From NCBI GenBank assembly GCA_963691715.1, contig OY829281.1, forward strand, positions 3,038,001-3,102,000: a stretch of DNA of 64,000 nt. The letters are read 5' to 3'. Under the pieces are notes generated by a model. That model did no database searches. It was not told the origin of the DNA and was given only the letters and a program-made list of their open reading frames with translations. Both the position numbers and the translations under genes were made by a program. Source of the DNA: HXMU1420-13 sp963691715. GTDB taxonomy: Bacteria > Bacteroidota > Rhodothermia > Balneolales > Balneolaceae. Positions 8,043 through 18,202 of the stretch are shown piece by piece (within the stretch, counting starts at the first letter, position 1; each line of letters starts with the position of its first letter).

Positions 8043-9786
8043 AGGTTTGGAATTCAATTATAAAACGGTTGGGTTTGCATTCCTGATTGGATCTTGTTCA
8101 CTTCTGATAGATCCATTTGCTTATAACTCGATATCAGCTCCGAAAAACCTACTCTTTTCCGTTGGAGCTCCTTTTTTTCTTCTCCTAGCTCTTCTACGAG
8201 CTAAAGCAATACATATCGGAATAATTCCATTTCTTTATTTTCTAAGAATAGTATGGCTGGCCATTGGGAATCCTGAATGGGTGATTCATCCCAGTAATGA
8301 CGGATTCTATCTATCAGTAGGCATACTTTGTTGGATGATTTTTGTTGTTCAACTCAAATCAAATTTTGATAAGAAACTCTTCTTAAAAGTACTTTTTTGG
8401 ATCGGAATAATTGAAGTATTCATAGGCATTTGGCAAATCATAAGTTATGTCCCAGATCCTTTATATCCTATAAAAACCCCCTTTATGGGCACCTTTGGTA
8501 CTCCCAATGGGCTGGGTATATTTTTAGTACTTTCCCTTTTAAGCGGCATCTATCTCATCTATTCCAACCAAAGAAACTACGTGTATTGGTTAGGTTCGAT
8601 TGTTCTATTCACTGGTATTTTTTTAAGTGAAAGCCGTGGTAGTATATTGGCTCTTCTTTCGACCTTTACTTTCACCTTAGTGATTACCAGTTATCACAAA
8701 AAGAAGTTATCCTATCGAAAGTGGATAGTGGTTTCAGGTATTTCAATGATTGCCATAGCGAGTCTCTTTTTATATCGGATTGATGTTGAATCGACTTCTG
8801 GGCGATGGATGATTTGGGAGATCACAGGGTTAATGATTCAAGACAAACCACTATTTGGGGTTGGTCAAGGTAATTATGCAGTTGAATATCTGAACTATCA
8901 GGCCACCTACTTTGAAGATTCAACTCATTCTGAAAATGAAATTAAAGCCGCAAATATTAAACAAGCTCATAACGAATTTCTTCAAAGTTTTGCTGAAGGA
9001 GGAATAGTAAGTTCATTATTGCTCTTACTCATTTGGGCTATTCCCTTTTATCAAGCTTCTAAGAGGTTGGCTAAAAATTTTGATTATTTAATGTTAGTTC
9101 AGCTTGGAATTCATACGGCTATTTTTGTTCATGCCTTGATCGATTCTCCGTTGCATGTACTTCCAGTAGCTATTGTTGGTTATACCAATCTTGCATTATT
9201 GAATGATGGGAGATTTCAAATAGAAAAAAGAAGCTTAACTCGGTTAGTGTTACTAATCTTACTGATCCCATATCTATTCTTTACGGCATATAAACAGATT
9301 GCTAAATATCCAGGCTTTCATCATTGGAAAAAAGGAGTGGAACACAGTGCAAATTTGGAGTGGAAAGCAGCTGTACTAGATTTGAGCAAAGCAATCGAGT
9401 ATTTACCAGAAAAAGGCGAACTCTTATTCAATTTGGGAACGGCCAATATTTTTAATAATCAGTATTCAAAAGGGTTATACTTTACGAATGAATCAAAAAA
9501 GTATTTTAATGACAAAAATATTTACCTATCAGAATCTTACGCATATTTACAGCTTGGGGAATATAAAAAGGCAGAAGAAAAGGCATTGATCGCCCTATCG
9601 ATGTTCCCCACGCACTTAGCACCCCATCTTTTGCTTGGAGAGATCTATTTTTATTTGGGTGACAAAGAGAAGTCAAAAGCGTCCTTACGAAAATGTATGG
9701 AAGAAGATATTCCAATCACATCGCCAGAGACCAAACAAATTTCAGAGGATGCTGCTGTAATATATCAAAGATTTTACGGGCACTAG
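8002..9786 (+). CDS. O-antigen ligase / Wzy-type polymerase family membrane protein with C-terminal TPRs
   Basis: About 10-12 hydrophobic segments occupy residues 20-430. The large periplasmic loop contains the family's ligase motif region (SGRWMIWEITGLMIQDKPLFGVGQGNY, then AHNEFLQSFAEGG), as in Wzy_C/WaaL-like enzymes that join or polymerise lipid-linked glycans. Residues 440-590 are soluble and carry TPR-like helices (SANLEWKAAVLDLSKAIEY, LGEYKKAEEKALIALSMFP). The ATG at 8002 lies inside the preceding gene; a TTG at 8047 is the only close alternative. Family is fairly secure, substrate is not. It may act on a capsule, an O-antigen or protein glycosylation. Confidence 0.75.
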   Translation: MWSPIWVRKSLFHRGLEFNYKTVGFAFLIGSCSLLIDPFAYNSISAPKNLLFSVGAPFFLLLALLRAKAIHIGIIPFLYFLRIVWLAIGNPEWVIHPSNDGFYLSVGILCWMIFVVQLKSNFDKKLFLKVLFWIGIIEVFIGIWQIISYVPDPLYPIKTPFMGTFGTPNGLGIFLVLSLLSGIYLIYSNQRNYVYWLGSIVLFTGIFLSESRGSILALLSTFTFTLVITSYHKKKLSYRKWIVVSGISMIAIASLFLYRIDVESTSGRWMIWEITGLMIQDKPLFGVGQGNYAVEYLNYQATYFEDSTHSENEIKAANIKQAHNEFLQSFAEGGIVSSLLLLLIWAIPFYQASKRLAKNFDYLMLVQLGIHTAIFVHALIDSPLHVLPVAIVGYTNLALLNDGRFQIEKRSLTRLVLLILLIPYLFFTAYKQIAKYPGFHHWKKGVEHSANLEWKAAVLDLSKAIEYLPEKGELLFNLGTANIFNNQYSKGLYFTNESKKYFNDKNIYLSESYAYLQLGEYKKAEEKALIALSMFPTHLAPHLLLGEIYFYLGDKEKSKASLRKCMEEDIPITSPETKQISEDAAVIYQRFYGH

Positions 9787-9894
9787 GTAGGTGCAACATT
9801 ATGGTTTGGAGTTATTCCGCCTCTTTATTCAAGCACTCCGAAAAAATGGCCAATATCATTCAAAAGCTTGAAAAAGGCATGTAGCCCTCAACAA

Positions 9895-11169
9895 TTATCG
9901 TATAATAGTTTCAGAACGTTTTGGTCCTGTTGAGATGATGGTGAAAGGAACTCCTAAATATTCCTCTACAAAGGTTATATAGGTTTTTGCCGTATCTGGT
10001 AAATCATCCCAATGGGTAATTCCAGAAATATCGGTATCCCACCCAGAAAGTTCGGTATACACAGGGAGAACCTTTTCTATTTCTGATAAGCAAAGTGGAA
10101 ATACATTGGTTTCTTTCCCATCAATCAGGTAGCTAGTGCACACCTTAATGGTTTCGAAGCCATCCATGACATCCATTTTTGTGAGGGTGAGTTCATTCAT
10201 TCCGTTAATACGAACTGCATATTTTAGCGCAACTAAATCAAGCCAACCACAACGACGTGGTCGACCCGTAGTGGCACCGAACTCATGCCCTTTTTTGCGA
10301 AGTTCTTCTCCTGTTTCATCCAATAATTCGGTTGGGAAAGGTCCATTACCAACGCGTGTACAATATGCCTTGGTAATACCCATTACATGAGAGATAGCCG
10401 TTGGAGGTACACCAGTACCTGTACATGCACCGCCAGATGTTGGGGAAGAGGAAGTGACATACGGATAGGTACCATGATCTACGTCTAGTAAACAGCCTTG
10501 GGCACCTTCAAGTAAGATTTCCTCTCCAGCTTCAATCGCTTCATGCAATAGATGTGACGTATTACAAATAAAAGGCTCTAATTGATCAATAATAGGATTC
10601 AGAGATGCAATAACTTCATCAGCGTTGATGGTATCAGCCTTATACATGTGTTCAAGAGCATAATTAATGTCTTTGATATTCTGATCAATTTTATGTTTTA
10701 ATACGGATCGATCTAATAAATCAATCATTCTAATCCCTATCCGTGCTACTTTACTTACATAGGCGGGACCGATTCCACGACCTGTAGTTCCAATAGCATC
10801 TTTACCTTTACGGTGTTCTTTTAGCTGATCGAGTATTTTATGGTATTCAAGAATCACATGTGCTGTTTGGCTTATAAAGAAACGATTGTCTAGTGAAAAC
10901 CCCATTGCTTTCACTCCTTCTATTTCTTTTACCAATGCAATGGGATCGATAACTACCCCATTGCCGATGATGCATGTTGCATCTCCATTAAAAATCCCTG
11001 ACGGTACTAGATGTAGAACTACTTCCTTATCGTCAAATTTTAGAGTATGTCCTGCATTAGCACCTCCTTGAAAGCGAGCAACATAATGAGCTTTATCGCT
11101 TAGTAGATCTACAATTTTTCCTTTTCCTTCGTCACCCCACTGGGCCCCGATAACAACACGTATTGCCAT
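9895..11169 (-). CDS. purA: adenylosuccinate synthetase
   Basis: Joins IMP and aspartate, using GTP, to form adenylosuccinate, the first committed step of AMP synthesis in the cytoplasm. The P-loop GAQWGDEGKGK is at residues 8-18, followed by GGANAGHT and the TTGRGIGPAY segment that binds IMP. The C-terminal part has the ATTGRPRRCGW and LTKMDVMDG motifs and the family's ending. The length of 424 residues is normal. The gene lies downstream of a strong minus-strand terminator, so it probably has its own promoter in the short gap before it. Identification is secure. Confidence 0.98.
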   Translation of the reverse strand: MAIRVVIGAQWGDEGKGKIVDLLSDKAHYVARFQGGANAGHTLKFDDKEVVLHLVPSGIFNGDATCIIGNGVVIDPIALVKEIEGVKAMGFSLDNRFFISQTAHVILEYHKILDQLKEHRKGKDAIGTTGRGIGPAYVSKVARIGIRMIDLLDRSVLKHKIDQNIKDINYALEHMYKADTINADEVIASLNPIIDQLEPFICNTSHLLHEAIEAGEEILLEGAQGCLLDVDHGTYPYVTSSSPTSGGACTGTGVPPTAISHVMGITKAYCTRVGNGPFPTELLDETGEELRKKGHEFGATTGRPRRCGWLDLVALKYAVRINGMNELTLTKMDVMDGFETIKVCTSYLIDGKETNVFPLCLSEIEKVLPVYTELSGWDTDISGITHWDDLPDTAKTYITFVEEYLGVPFTIISTGPKRSETIIR

Positions 11170-11176
11170 AATTATT

Positions 11177-11211
11177 TAAAAATAAAAAAGGGGTGTAGTT
11201 ATCTACACCCC
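11177..11211 (-). terminator. intrinsic terminator between the STAS gene and purA
   Basis: On the minus strand, a perfect 9-bp stem GGGGTGTAG/CTACACCCC (plus-strand 11190-11211, loop TTAT) is followed by a run of six T, A and five T. This is a textbook Rho-independent terminator closing the secD-secF-STAS transcript just upstream of purA. Confidence 0.9.
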
Positions 11212-11236
11212 CTCAAATTAGTTTGATTTTGAACGA

Positions 11237-11581
11237 TTACCCTTCATTGTAAGATTCAACTGCTTTTTCAACAGAATCAAAGTTTTTGAATACAGTAATA
11301 AGTTTTGTTACTACGAGTAAACTCTGAATTTTTTCAGCTGCATTAGCAAGACGTAGGTCACCACCTGCTTTTCTCATAGTGGTTAATCCGCCAATGAGCA
11401 TCCCTAATCCAGATGAATTCATAAATTTTACTTTGGCTAAATCAACTACAATTTTAGTTTTATTTGAGTCAATTAGCTCATGAAGTTTTTCGTTAAGGCT
11501 AACCGCATCTGGGCCACCCATTACATTTCCTTTAAATTCTATAACTACACTTCCATAGCGTTCTGAAGTATTAAAGCTCAT
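11237..11581 (-). CDS. STAS-domain anti-sigma-factor antagonist
   Basis: A single 114-residue STAS domain of the SpoIIAA/RsbV type. The phosphorylatable loop reads MNSSGLGML (Ser56/Ser57), and the N-terminal strand region (VVIEFKGNVMGG) and the following helix fit the family. In other bacteria such proteins release a sigma factor from an anti-sigma kinase by partner switching, but no RsbW-like kinase or PP2C phosphatase is encoded nearby. The gene starts 21 bp after secF and ends before a strong terminator, so it is probably the last gene of the sec operon. Partner and output are unknown. Confidence 0.85.
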   Translation of the reverse strand: MSFNTSERYGSVVIEFKGNVMGGPDAVSLNEKLHELIDSNKTKIVVDLAKVKFMNSSGLGMLIGGLTTMRKAGGDLRLANAAEKIQSLLVVTKLITVFKNFDSVEKAVESYNEG

Positions 11582-11602
11582 AAGTTTCCTTGTTGATATG
11601 CG

Positions 11603-12514
11603 TTAAGATTTTTTGGCGCGTTTGTCCAGTTCAAGTACCAGAGGGCTAGCCACAAACAGGGAACTGTAGGTACCCAGAACCACCCCAATAATAAGGGCAA
11701 AAGACAAGCCTTTCAACACCTCACCCCCGAAAATAAACAGCACTAACACCACAAACAAGGTCGTAATTGAAGTAATTACTGTTCTACTTAAGGTGTCATT
11801 TAAACTTTTATTTACCATAGGGAATAATTCCATGCCTTTATGGACTAAACTATTTTCGCGAATTCTATCAAAAACAACTACTGTATCGTTCAATGAATAA
11901 CCAACAATAGTCAAAAAAGCAGCGATTATATTTTGGTCAATTAATAAGCTGAAATTAACTAGATCGCTTAATACGGTAAAAATACCTAATGTTATGGTCA
12001 CATCATGGATAAGTGCGACTACAGCTCCAGCAGAAAAAGTCCAGTTTCTAAATCTAATAAGGATATAGAGGAAGATAATCACCATAGCGTAGATTACTGA
12101 TTGTGCACCTGCAGATTTTAAATCGTCTGCTATTTTTGGTCCTACAGCATCTTTTTTACCGAATGTGAATGCATTTTCAGGCATACTTTCTTGAAATGAA
12201 CGTTCAATGGCCAGTTGCAACTCACCACTTTCAAGTTCACTGTCCGTACGAAGTAAAATCTCATCATCAGATCCAAAAAGCTTTACTTCTGGAGCAGAAC
12301 CGAGTGTATTGGTTAATGTAGATCTAATTTCAGAAGTGTTTACAGCTTCTTCAAATGAATATACAAATTCGGTACCCCCTTTAAAGTCGATACCATATTG
12401 TAATCCTTTAGTAATAATTATACCTAATGATGACAGGAATAAAATCCCTGAAAGAATGTAAGCCATTTTACGCTTACCAATAAAATCGATGTTTGGAGTT
12501 TCAAACCATCTCAT
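11603..12514 (-). CDS. secF: protein translocase subunit SecF
   Basis: Inner-membrane partner of SecD that uses the proton-motive force to help pull exported proteins through SecYEG. It has an N-terminal membrane segment, the GIDFKGGTEF motif at the start of the periplasmic domain, then five membrane segments with the family signature GYSLNDTVVVFDRIREN. The length of 303 residues is usual. It follows secD by 40 bp in the same direction, the standard pairing. Confidence 0.97.
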   Translation of the reverse strand: MRWFETPNIDFIGKRKMAYILSGILFLSSLGIIITKGLQYGIDFKGGTEFVYSFEEAVNTSEIRSTLTNTLGSAPEVKLFGSDDEILLRTDSELESGELQLAIERSFQESMPENAFTFGKKDAVGPKIADDLKSAGAQSVIYAMVIIFLYILIRFRNWTFSAGAVVALIHDVTITLGIFTVLSDLVNFSLLIDQNIIAAFLTIVGYSLNDTVVVFDRIRENSLVHKGMELFPMVNKSLNDTLSRTVITSITTLFVVLVLFIFGGEVLKGLSFALIIGVVLGTYSSLFVASPLVLELDKRAKKS

Positions 12515-12554
12515 AATAAAATCCTGTTATTGTTTAAATTTCTTTGAATTGAGA

Positions 12555-14369
12555 TTATCCGAAGCTCATTGCATCGGGTTTATTTCGAGTTAGGTAGTCT
12601 ACCACAACGCGTGTAATTATCATGGCGCTAAAAACGGAACAAAAGATTCCTGCCAAGAGTGTTACAGCAAAACCTTTTATGGGTCCAACTCCAAAACTCA
12701 ATAGAATTAATGCCACAAAACCAGTGGTTACATTCGCATCAAAAATAGCACTCCAAGCGTTTGAATAGCCTGCGGAGATTGCTGCCTTCATGGTTTTTCC
12801 ACCTCGCTGTTCTTCACGAATACGATCAAAAATCAACACGTTTGCATCTACCGCCATACCAATAGTAAGTACAATACCAGCCATACCTGGAAGCGTGAGT
12901 ACAGCTCCAAAACTTGCAAGAACACCTAGAATAAAAATGATATTTAAAGTAAGTGCTAATACAGCTACTCCACCTCCTTTCCTGTAGTAGAATATCATAA
13001 ACAGTGCTACAATAAATAGTCCAGTACGTACAGAATTGAAACCAGCACTAATAGAAGCCGCTCCTAATGTAGCACCAACTGTTCGTTCTTCTAAGATATT
13101 TAGAGGAGCTGGAAGTGCTCCAGATAATAAAATATTTACCAAATCTTCAGCTTCTTCCACGCTTTCAAGCCCCGAGATTGTAGAATTACCGCCAGAAATC
13201 TTTGTCTGAACATTTGGGTATGAAACAATATATCCATCAAGGACAATGGCTACAGGTTTTCCAATATTTGCGCCAGTTATTCGACTCCATGTGCGAGCTC
13301 CATCACTGTTCATGCCCATGGCAACTTCGGGTGCATTTGAAACAGGATCGAATTGGATCGATGCTTCTTCTATAACTTCACCTGTAAGTTCAACATTTGT
13401 ATTTACTCCGTATAAGGTGAATTGCTTAGTTCCGTCAGCAAATTCTACTGGATTTGAACCCCAAAGTACTTCTGTATTTCTAGGCATCATTCTTTGGATG
13501 TCTTCATTTGCTAGAAGTTCCATTACTTTGGCTGTATCATCTGCTAATGCATAACCAAATACATAGGGAGTTTGACCTTGAACAAATCCTAATACGTCAA
13601 TAAGTGGATTTGTTGATATATCAGTTTGAAGTGAATCGGTTGTATCTGGTTCCACAGTGTAATATTCTATAGCTTGATTTCTAAATGTGGTGAAATCCTG
13701 CGCATCAGTTCCTGTTCTGAATTCTAATCGTGCTGTTCCTTTCAATAGTTTTCGCACACGATTTTCATCATCTACTCCTGGAAGCTCTACTACAATACGG
13801 CTATTGCCTTGTTTAACAATAGACGGTTCACTAACACCAAAGCGATCTACACGAGTACGAATTATTTCTATAGCTCTGCTTAACGCTTCATCTCGTTGAT
13901 TTTTTAGATAAGCGATAATTTCATCATTGGATGATCTTCGAGTGATTTCTTCGGCATCATTACGGTAGTAACGACTTAATCGAGCGTTTTCATCACCCTC
14001 AACAAAGGCTGCTAGCATTTCATCTATAAAATCTGATTGATTTTCTTCAGCTACATCAATAGCATTTTTAACAACCTCTTCAAGTTGTTCGTCGCGATTT
14101 TCACCGGCTAACTCTAGGATAAGTTGTGGGGTACCCACTTCAAGAGTTACGTGCATTCCACCTTGAAGATCTAGCCCTAGCGACAAGATATTTTCGCGGA
14201 TATTTGAAAGTCGCTCGGCATTATCAATTTGATATTGTTGCGCTTCTGCGTCCGCCATTTCTGACATTTGTTTTTCTTCGAGATTCCATATCACCGTAGC
14301 CGATAACTCGTAAAGGAAATATCCGAGAAAAGCTACAATTAGGAATATTTTAAATCCGTTTCCTTGCAT
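12555..14369 (-). CDS. secD: protein translocase subunit SecD
   Basis: Partner of SecF in the SecDF export motor. It has an N-terminal membrane helix, the LGLDLQGGMHVTLEV motif at about 65-80, a large periplasmic P1 head domain, and a C-terminal six-helix membrane domain with TIGMAVDANVLIFDRIREE (RND-type proton-transport region). The length of 604 residues is normal for a separate SecD. It is upstream of secF and downstream of a small membrane-protein gene; the 121-bp gap before it could hold a promoter, but no clear motif is seen. Confidence 0.97.
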   Translation of the reverse strand: MQGNGFKIFLIVAFLGYFLYELSATVIWNLEEKQMSEMADAEAQQYQIDNAERLSNIRENILSLGLDLQGGMHVTLEVGTPQLILELAGENRDEQLEEVVKNAIDVAEENQSDFIDEMLAAFVEGDENARLSRYYRNDAEEITRRSSNDEIIAYLKNQRDEALSRAIEIIRTRVDRFGVSEPSIVKQGNSRIVVELPGVDDENRVRKLLKGTARLEFRTGTDAQDFTTFRNQAIEYYTVEPDTTDSLQTDISTNPLIDVLGFVQGQTPYVFGYALADDTAKVMELLANEDIQRMMPRNTEVLWGSNPVEFADGTKQFTLYGVNTNVELTGEVIEEASIQFDPVSNAPEVAMGMNSDGARTWSRITGANIGKPVAIVLDGYIVSYPNVQTKISGGNSTISGLESVEEAEDLVNILLSGALPAPLNILEERTVGATLGAASISAGFNSVRTGLFIVALFMIFYYRKGGGVAVLALTLNIIFILGVLASFGAVLTLPGMAGIVLTIGMAVDANVLIFDRIREEQRGGKTMKAAISAGYSNAWSAIFDANVTTGFVALILLSFGVGPIKGFAVTLLAGIFCSVFSAMIITRVVVDYLTRNKPDAMSFG

Positions 14370-14490
14370 TTTTTGTTAATTAAGAATTAAAAGTGTTTTA
14401 ATAAAAATGATTCCGAGTGTTTGCTCAAAATCTGATTAGTTGGAAAAAAGTGGCTTCATAGAACATTGGTCATAGAAGCATCGATAGATG

Positions 14491-15078
14491 TTATGGTGCA
14501 CCTATGGCCGTTCCACTTTTGAGTGGTGAAAGTAAATGGGATGAACTTGGAGAAACTAATGAATACGAATAGTGTGACTTAAACGAATTCGGGATAGGAT
14601 TTTTTGCAGATAATGCATCCAAATTGTTGAACTTCCCATCATGGGGGAGCATGGAGTAGGGTTTCGCTGTTTCTAAAAATACAGCTTTACTCATACCAGC
14701 TTCTGTATGTTGAATCTGGGTCCATTGAGTAAGTAATAAATGAAAGACTAACTCGTGGTTATTTTTTTCATCTTCATGTACAGGAAATTTAAAATCATCG
14801 GAATGGGAAACGACCACTTCCGAAGCTTTCCTGATGATTTCTTCTGCATCAGATGGATGCTTTGATAGATGGTCTAATTTTTTTTGCGCTTCGCTTTCAT
14901 CATTCTTTAGATGAGTTTCAAGCCAAGAGGTAAATGCCTCATGATTTACCTTCTGTTTTGAAATATTTATAGAGCTCAATCCAATTCCAGCTAGGATTAA
15001 GATGAGTCCATAAATTCGAGTAATATGTAGGCGAAAAATTTCCATCAAGGATGTTAAGATAGTTACAAGAAAGGGCAA
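14491..15078 (-). CDS. small membrane-anchored protein of unknown function (195 aa)
   Basis: Residues 1-37 form one hydrophobic anchor region (MPFLVTILTS..IYGLILILAGIGL). The remainder is hydrophilic and helix-rich up to about residue 120, then less ordered and Ser-rich near the end (SYSLVSPSSSHLLSPL). No family was recognised. It begins 7 bp after the uvrA stop on the same strand, so it is probably co-transcribed with uvrA, although functional linkage is unproven. A start further in (ATG of MEIFRLHITRIYG) would leave a cleaner signal anchor and is equally plausible. Confidence 0.6.
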   Translation of the reverse strand: MPFLVTILTSLMEIFRLHITRIYGLILILAGIGLSSINISKQKVNHEAFTSWLETHLKNDESEAQKKLDHLSKHPSDAEEIIRKASEVVVSHSDDFKFPVHEDEKNNHELVFHLLLTQWTQIQHTEAGMSKAVFLETAKPYSMLPHDGKFNNLDALSAKNPIPNSFKSHYSYSLVSPSSSHLLSPLKSGTAIGAP

Positions 15079-15085
15079 ACATCAA

Positions 15086-17932
15086 TTAAGAATGTGAAGG
15101 AATTTTCCCCAATCTTTCAAACTCTTGTTTCAGAAATCTTCCTGTGTGTGATTTCTCAATCTTTGCAATGTGCTTGGGAGTACCTTCAGCGATAATAGTT
15201 CCTCCCCCTTTCCCTCCTTCAGGTCCAAGGTCAATAATCCAATCTGATGCTTTAATTAAATCCAAATTATGTTCAATCACTATTACTGTGTTTCCTTTAT
15301 CTACGAGTTTTTGGATTACGTTAACAAGCATTTTAACATCTTGGAAGTGTAGACCTGTGGTGGGTTCATCCATTACGTAGAGGGTATCACCAGTTCCAAT
15401 TTTAGATAACTCGCGTGCTAATTTAATTCTTTGAGCTTCGCCTCCAGAAAGTGTAGTGCTAGATTGTCCGAGAGTAAGATATCCTAGACCCACTGAATTA
15501 AGAGTTGTTAAAATTCTAGAAATAGCTGGTTGTGCGTCGAAAAACTCTGCCGCATCACTAATGGGCATGTTTAATATTTCGGATATATTTTTTCCTCTAT
15601 AATAGATTTCAAGAGTTTCTCTATTGTAACGTTTTCCATTGCAGGTTTCGCAAGTCACATAAATATCTGGAAGAAAATTCATTTCAATTTTTCGAACGCC
15701 GTCGCCTTGGCAGGTTTCACATCGCCCCCCTTTAACATTGAAAGAAAATCGTCCTTGATCATAGCCTCGAATTTTAGCTTCAGGCATTTCTGAAAATAAA
15801 CGACGAATATGATCAAATACTTTGGTATAGGTACCAGGGTTAGACCTTGGGGTTCTTCCAATAGGACTTTGATCAATGGAGATGATTTTATCGATATTTT
15901 CTAATCCATGAACAGAGTCGTAGGGTAAGGGAACACTTTTAGATTTATAAAAATAGTTTGATAGAATAGGCACCAACGTTTGATTAATTAAAGAGCTCTT
16001 TCCACTACCGCTCACCCCTGTAATTGAAATAAATTTACCGAGAGGAATTTTTAAGTCAACATTTTGAAGATTATGACCACGAGCATTCTTTATTTTTATA
16101 TGCTTTTTGTTTCCTTTTCTGTAATTCACCGGAACTTCGATGATCTCTTCATCACGCAGAAAACGGGCAGTCATTGAATCATGTGCTAATTCTTGGGGTG
16201 TTCCAGCAGATACTATTTCTCCTCCATGTACTCCTGCACCTGGGCCTAAATCAACCACAAAGTCAGCATGTTCAATAGTTTCTCTATCATGCTCAACTAC
16301 GATCACGGAGTTTCCTAAATCTCGAAGAGTTTCCAAAGATTTAATCAATTTAATATTGTCTCTTTGATGTAGCCCTATACTCGGTTCGTCTAATATGTAT
16401 AACACTCCTACAAGCTGAGTACCAATTTGAGTAGCAAGGCGAATACGTTGAGCTTCCCCACCACTCAAAGTCTGAGCTTCTCGATCTAGATTTAGATAAT
16501 CTAACCCAACATTTAAAAGAAAATCTAAGCGATCACGGATTTCTTTTAGTACTTGATTGCCTATGGTCTGTTGCCTTTCTGTAAGCGTTAAGTTATATAA
16601 TGCATGCCGAATACTTCGGATATCCATTTTCACGAGATCATGGATAGTATAGGTATCGACTTTGTAGGATAGAGCTTCCTGGTTTAGTCGACCGCCACCA
16701 CATTTTGGGCATGTAACTTTACTCATAAAAGCTTTTGCCTTATCCCTCTGTTTTGGCGATTTACTATTCTCGTATTGTTCTAATATAGTATTGCGAAGCC
16801 CTTCGAATTTATGCTGATAAGTGACTGAATTATCTTTAAAATCGTAGCTAACAGCATATTTTTTATTTCCACTTCCAGCCATTAAAAGGTCAAGGAGTTC
16901 CTTAGGGAATTTCTTGAACGGAGTACTAAAATTGACGTTAAAAGTATCTAAAACCGCCTTTAACTGTTTAAATACAAATACATCTCTTGGAGTACCTAAA
17001 AAACGAATCGCTCCATCATTAATGCTTTGAGAATCATTTGGAACCAATAAATCCCAACTTACATCATACGTACTACCTAATCCATCGCACCGCTTACATG
17101 CTCCTTTGGGTGAATTAAATGAAAATAAATTCGGTGCTGGATCTTCATAGGCTAGTCCACTTTCGAGGTCAAAGAGTTTTTGAGAAAATAATTTATCCGT
17201 AGTTTTACCTTCAGCATCTTGTACAGCAAGAATTACATTACCATCTGCCATCTCTAATGCTAATCGTATACTATCAGCAATACGCTGCTCGCTTTTAGAA
17301 GAAATCACAAATCGATCGATAACAACTTCAATATTGTGTGTTTTATAGCGATCAACCATAAGGCCTTGCGTTAGTTCAGTGAATTCACCATCAATTCTTG
17401 CGCTAACAAAACCTTGTTTTATTGTTTGATCAAATAACTCTCTGTAATGACCTTTTCTTCCTCGAACTACAGGTGCTAAACAATAGGCTTTAGTACCCTG
17501 CTTCATGCCCATAATGGAGGCAACAACTTGATCGGCGCTTTGCTTTTCCATCTTATTTCCACTCTTATAAGAATAGGGAACACCAATACGAGCAAAAAGC
17601 AGCCGCAAGAAATCGTAAATTTCAGTAACAGTACCAACCGTGGAACGAGGATTTCTGTTGGTAGTTTTTTGGTCTATAGTAATCACAGGGGATAGCCCAT
17701 CTATGAAATCAACTTCTGGGCGCTCCATCATCCCTAAAAATTGACGCGCATAGGCGGAAAGAGATTCTAAAAACCTGCGTTGCCCTTCAGCATAAATAGT
17801 ATCGAAAGCCAAAGAGGATTTTCCTGAGCCCGATAATCCAGTAAGTACCACCAACTGGTCTCTTGGAATATCTATATCAAAGTTTTTGAGGTTATGCTCT
17901 CGAGCCCCTCTAACAATGATGTGGTGTTGCAA
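15086..17932 (-). CDS. uvrA: excinuclease ABC subunit A
   Basis: The damage-recognition ATPase of nucleotide excision repair; it loads UvrB onto lesions in the cytoplasm. It has two ABC ATPase modules: the first P-loop GLSGSGKSS near residue 32 and the second GVSGSGKSS near 645. Each has an LSGGEAQRI signature and a DEPSIGL or DEPTTGL Walker B. Zinc-binding cysteine pairs are visible (CKRCDGLG, CPKCGGGR, CETCQGDG, CETCNGKR). The length of 948 residues is typical. It is divergent from the DAHP synthase gene, with a 270-bp shared upstream region. Confidence 0.98.
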   Translation of the reverse strand: MQHHIIVRGAREHNLKNFDIDIPRDQLVVLTGLSGSGKSSLAFDTIYAEGQRRFLESLSAYARQFLGMMERPEVDFIDGLSPVITIDQKTTNRNPRSTVGTVTEIYDFLRLLFARIGVPYSYKSGNKMEKQSADQVVASIMGMKQGTKAYCLAPVVRGRKGHYRELFDQTIKQGFVSARIDGEFTELTQGLMVDRYKTHNIEVVIDRFVISSKSEQRIADSIRLALEMADGNVILAVQDAEGKTTDKLFSQKLFDLESGLAYEDPAPNLFSFNSPKGACKRCDGLGSTYDVSWDLLVPNDSQSINDGAIRFLGTPRDVFVFKQLKAVLDTFNVNFSTPFKKFPKELLDLLMAGSGNKKYAVSYDFKDNSVTYQHKFEGLRNTILEQYENSKSPKQRDKAKAFMSKVTCPKCGGGRLNQEALSYKVDTYTIHDLVKMDIRSIRHALYNLTLTERQQTIGNQVLKEIRDRLDFLLNVGLDYLNLDREAQTLSGGEAQRIRLATQIGTQLVGVLYILDEPSIGLHQRDNIKLIKSLETLRDLGNSVIVVEHDRETIEHADFVVDLGPGAGVHGGEIVSAGTPQELAHDSMTARFLRDEEIIEVPVNYRKGNKKHIKIKNARGHNLQNVDLKIPLGKFISITGVSGSGKSSLINQTLVPILSNYFYKSKSVPLPYDSVHGLENIDKIISIDQSPIGRTPRSNPGTYTKVFDHIRRLFSEMPEAKIRGYDQGRFSFNVKGGRCETCQGDGVRKIEMNFLPDIYVTCETCNGKRYNRETLEIYYRGKNISEILNMPISDAAEFFDAQPAISRILTTLNSVGLGYLTLGQSSTTLSGGEAQRIKLARELSKIGTGDTLYVMDEPTTGLHFQDVKMLVNVIQKLVDKGNTVIVIEHNLDLIKASDWIIDLGPEGGKGGGTIIAEGTPKHIAKIEKSHTGRFLKQEFERLGKIPSHS

Positions 17933-18202
17933 TGGTATTGTGGTTTGGATTTATGGAAACGTAGAATTTACCAAACCCCTCTATTAATAGCTTAATTCCA
18001 AAGTAGAAAAAATTTACAATCCTCATGTAGATAATCCCTTCATATCTCTTATGAACAGAAATAAAAACATCTAAAATTAAAAATCATACAGACTGAAAAA
18101 ATTTTATTAAGAGGTTATGGATACAAAAATAGATGACAAAAATATTTTTAAAAAGCTTATTGCAAAAACTACTAAGTTTAGCATTACTCAAAACTCATCA
18201 CA

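Noticed and set aside
9801..9884. 28-codon frame between the Wzy-like gene and purA
   Set aside because: No ribosome site, no resemblance, and within a plausible 3' untranslated region of convergent genes.
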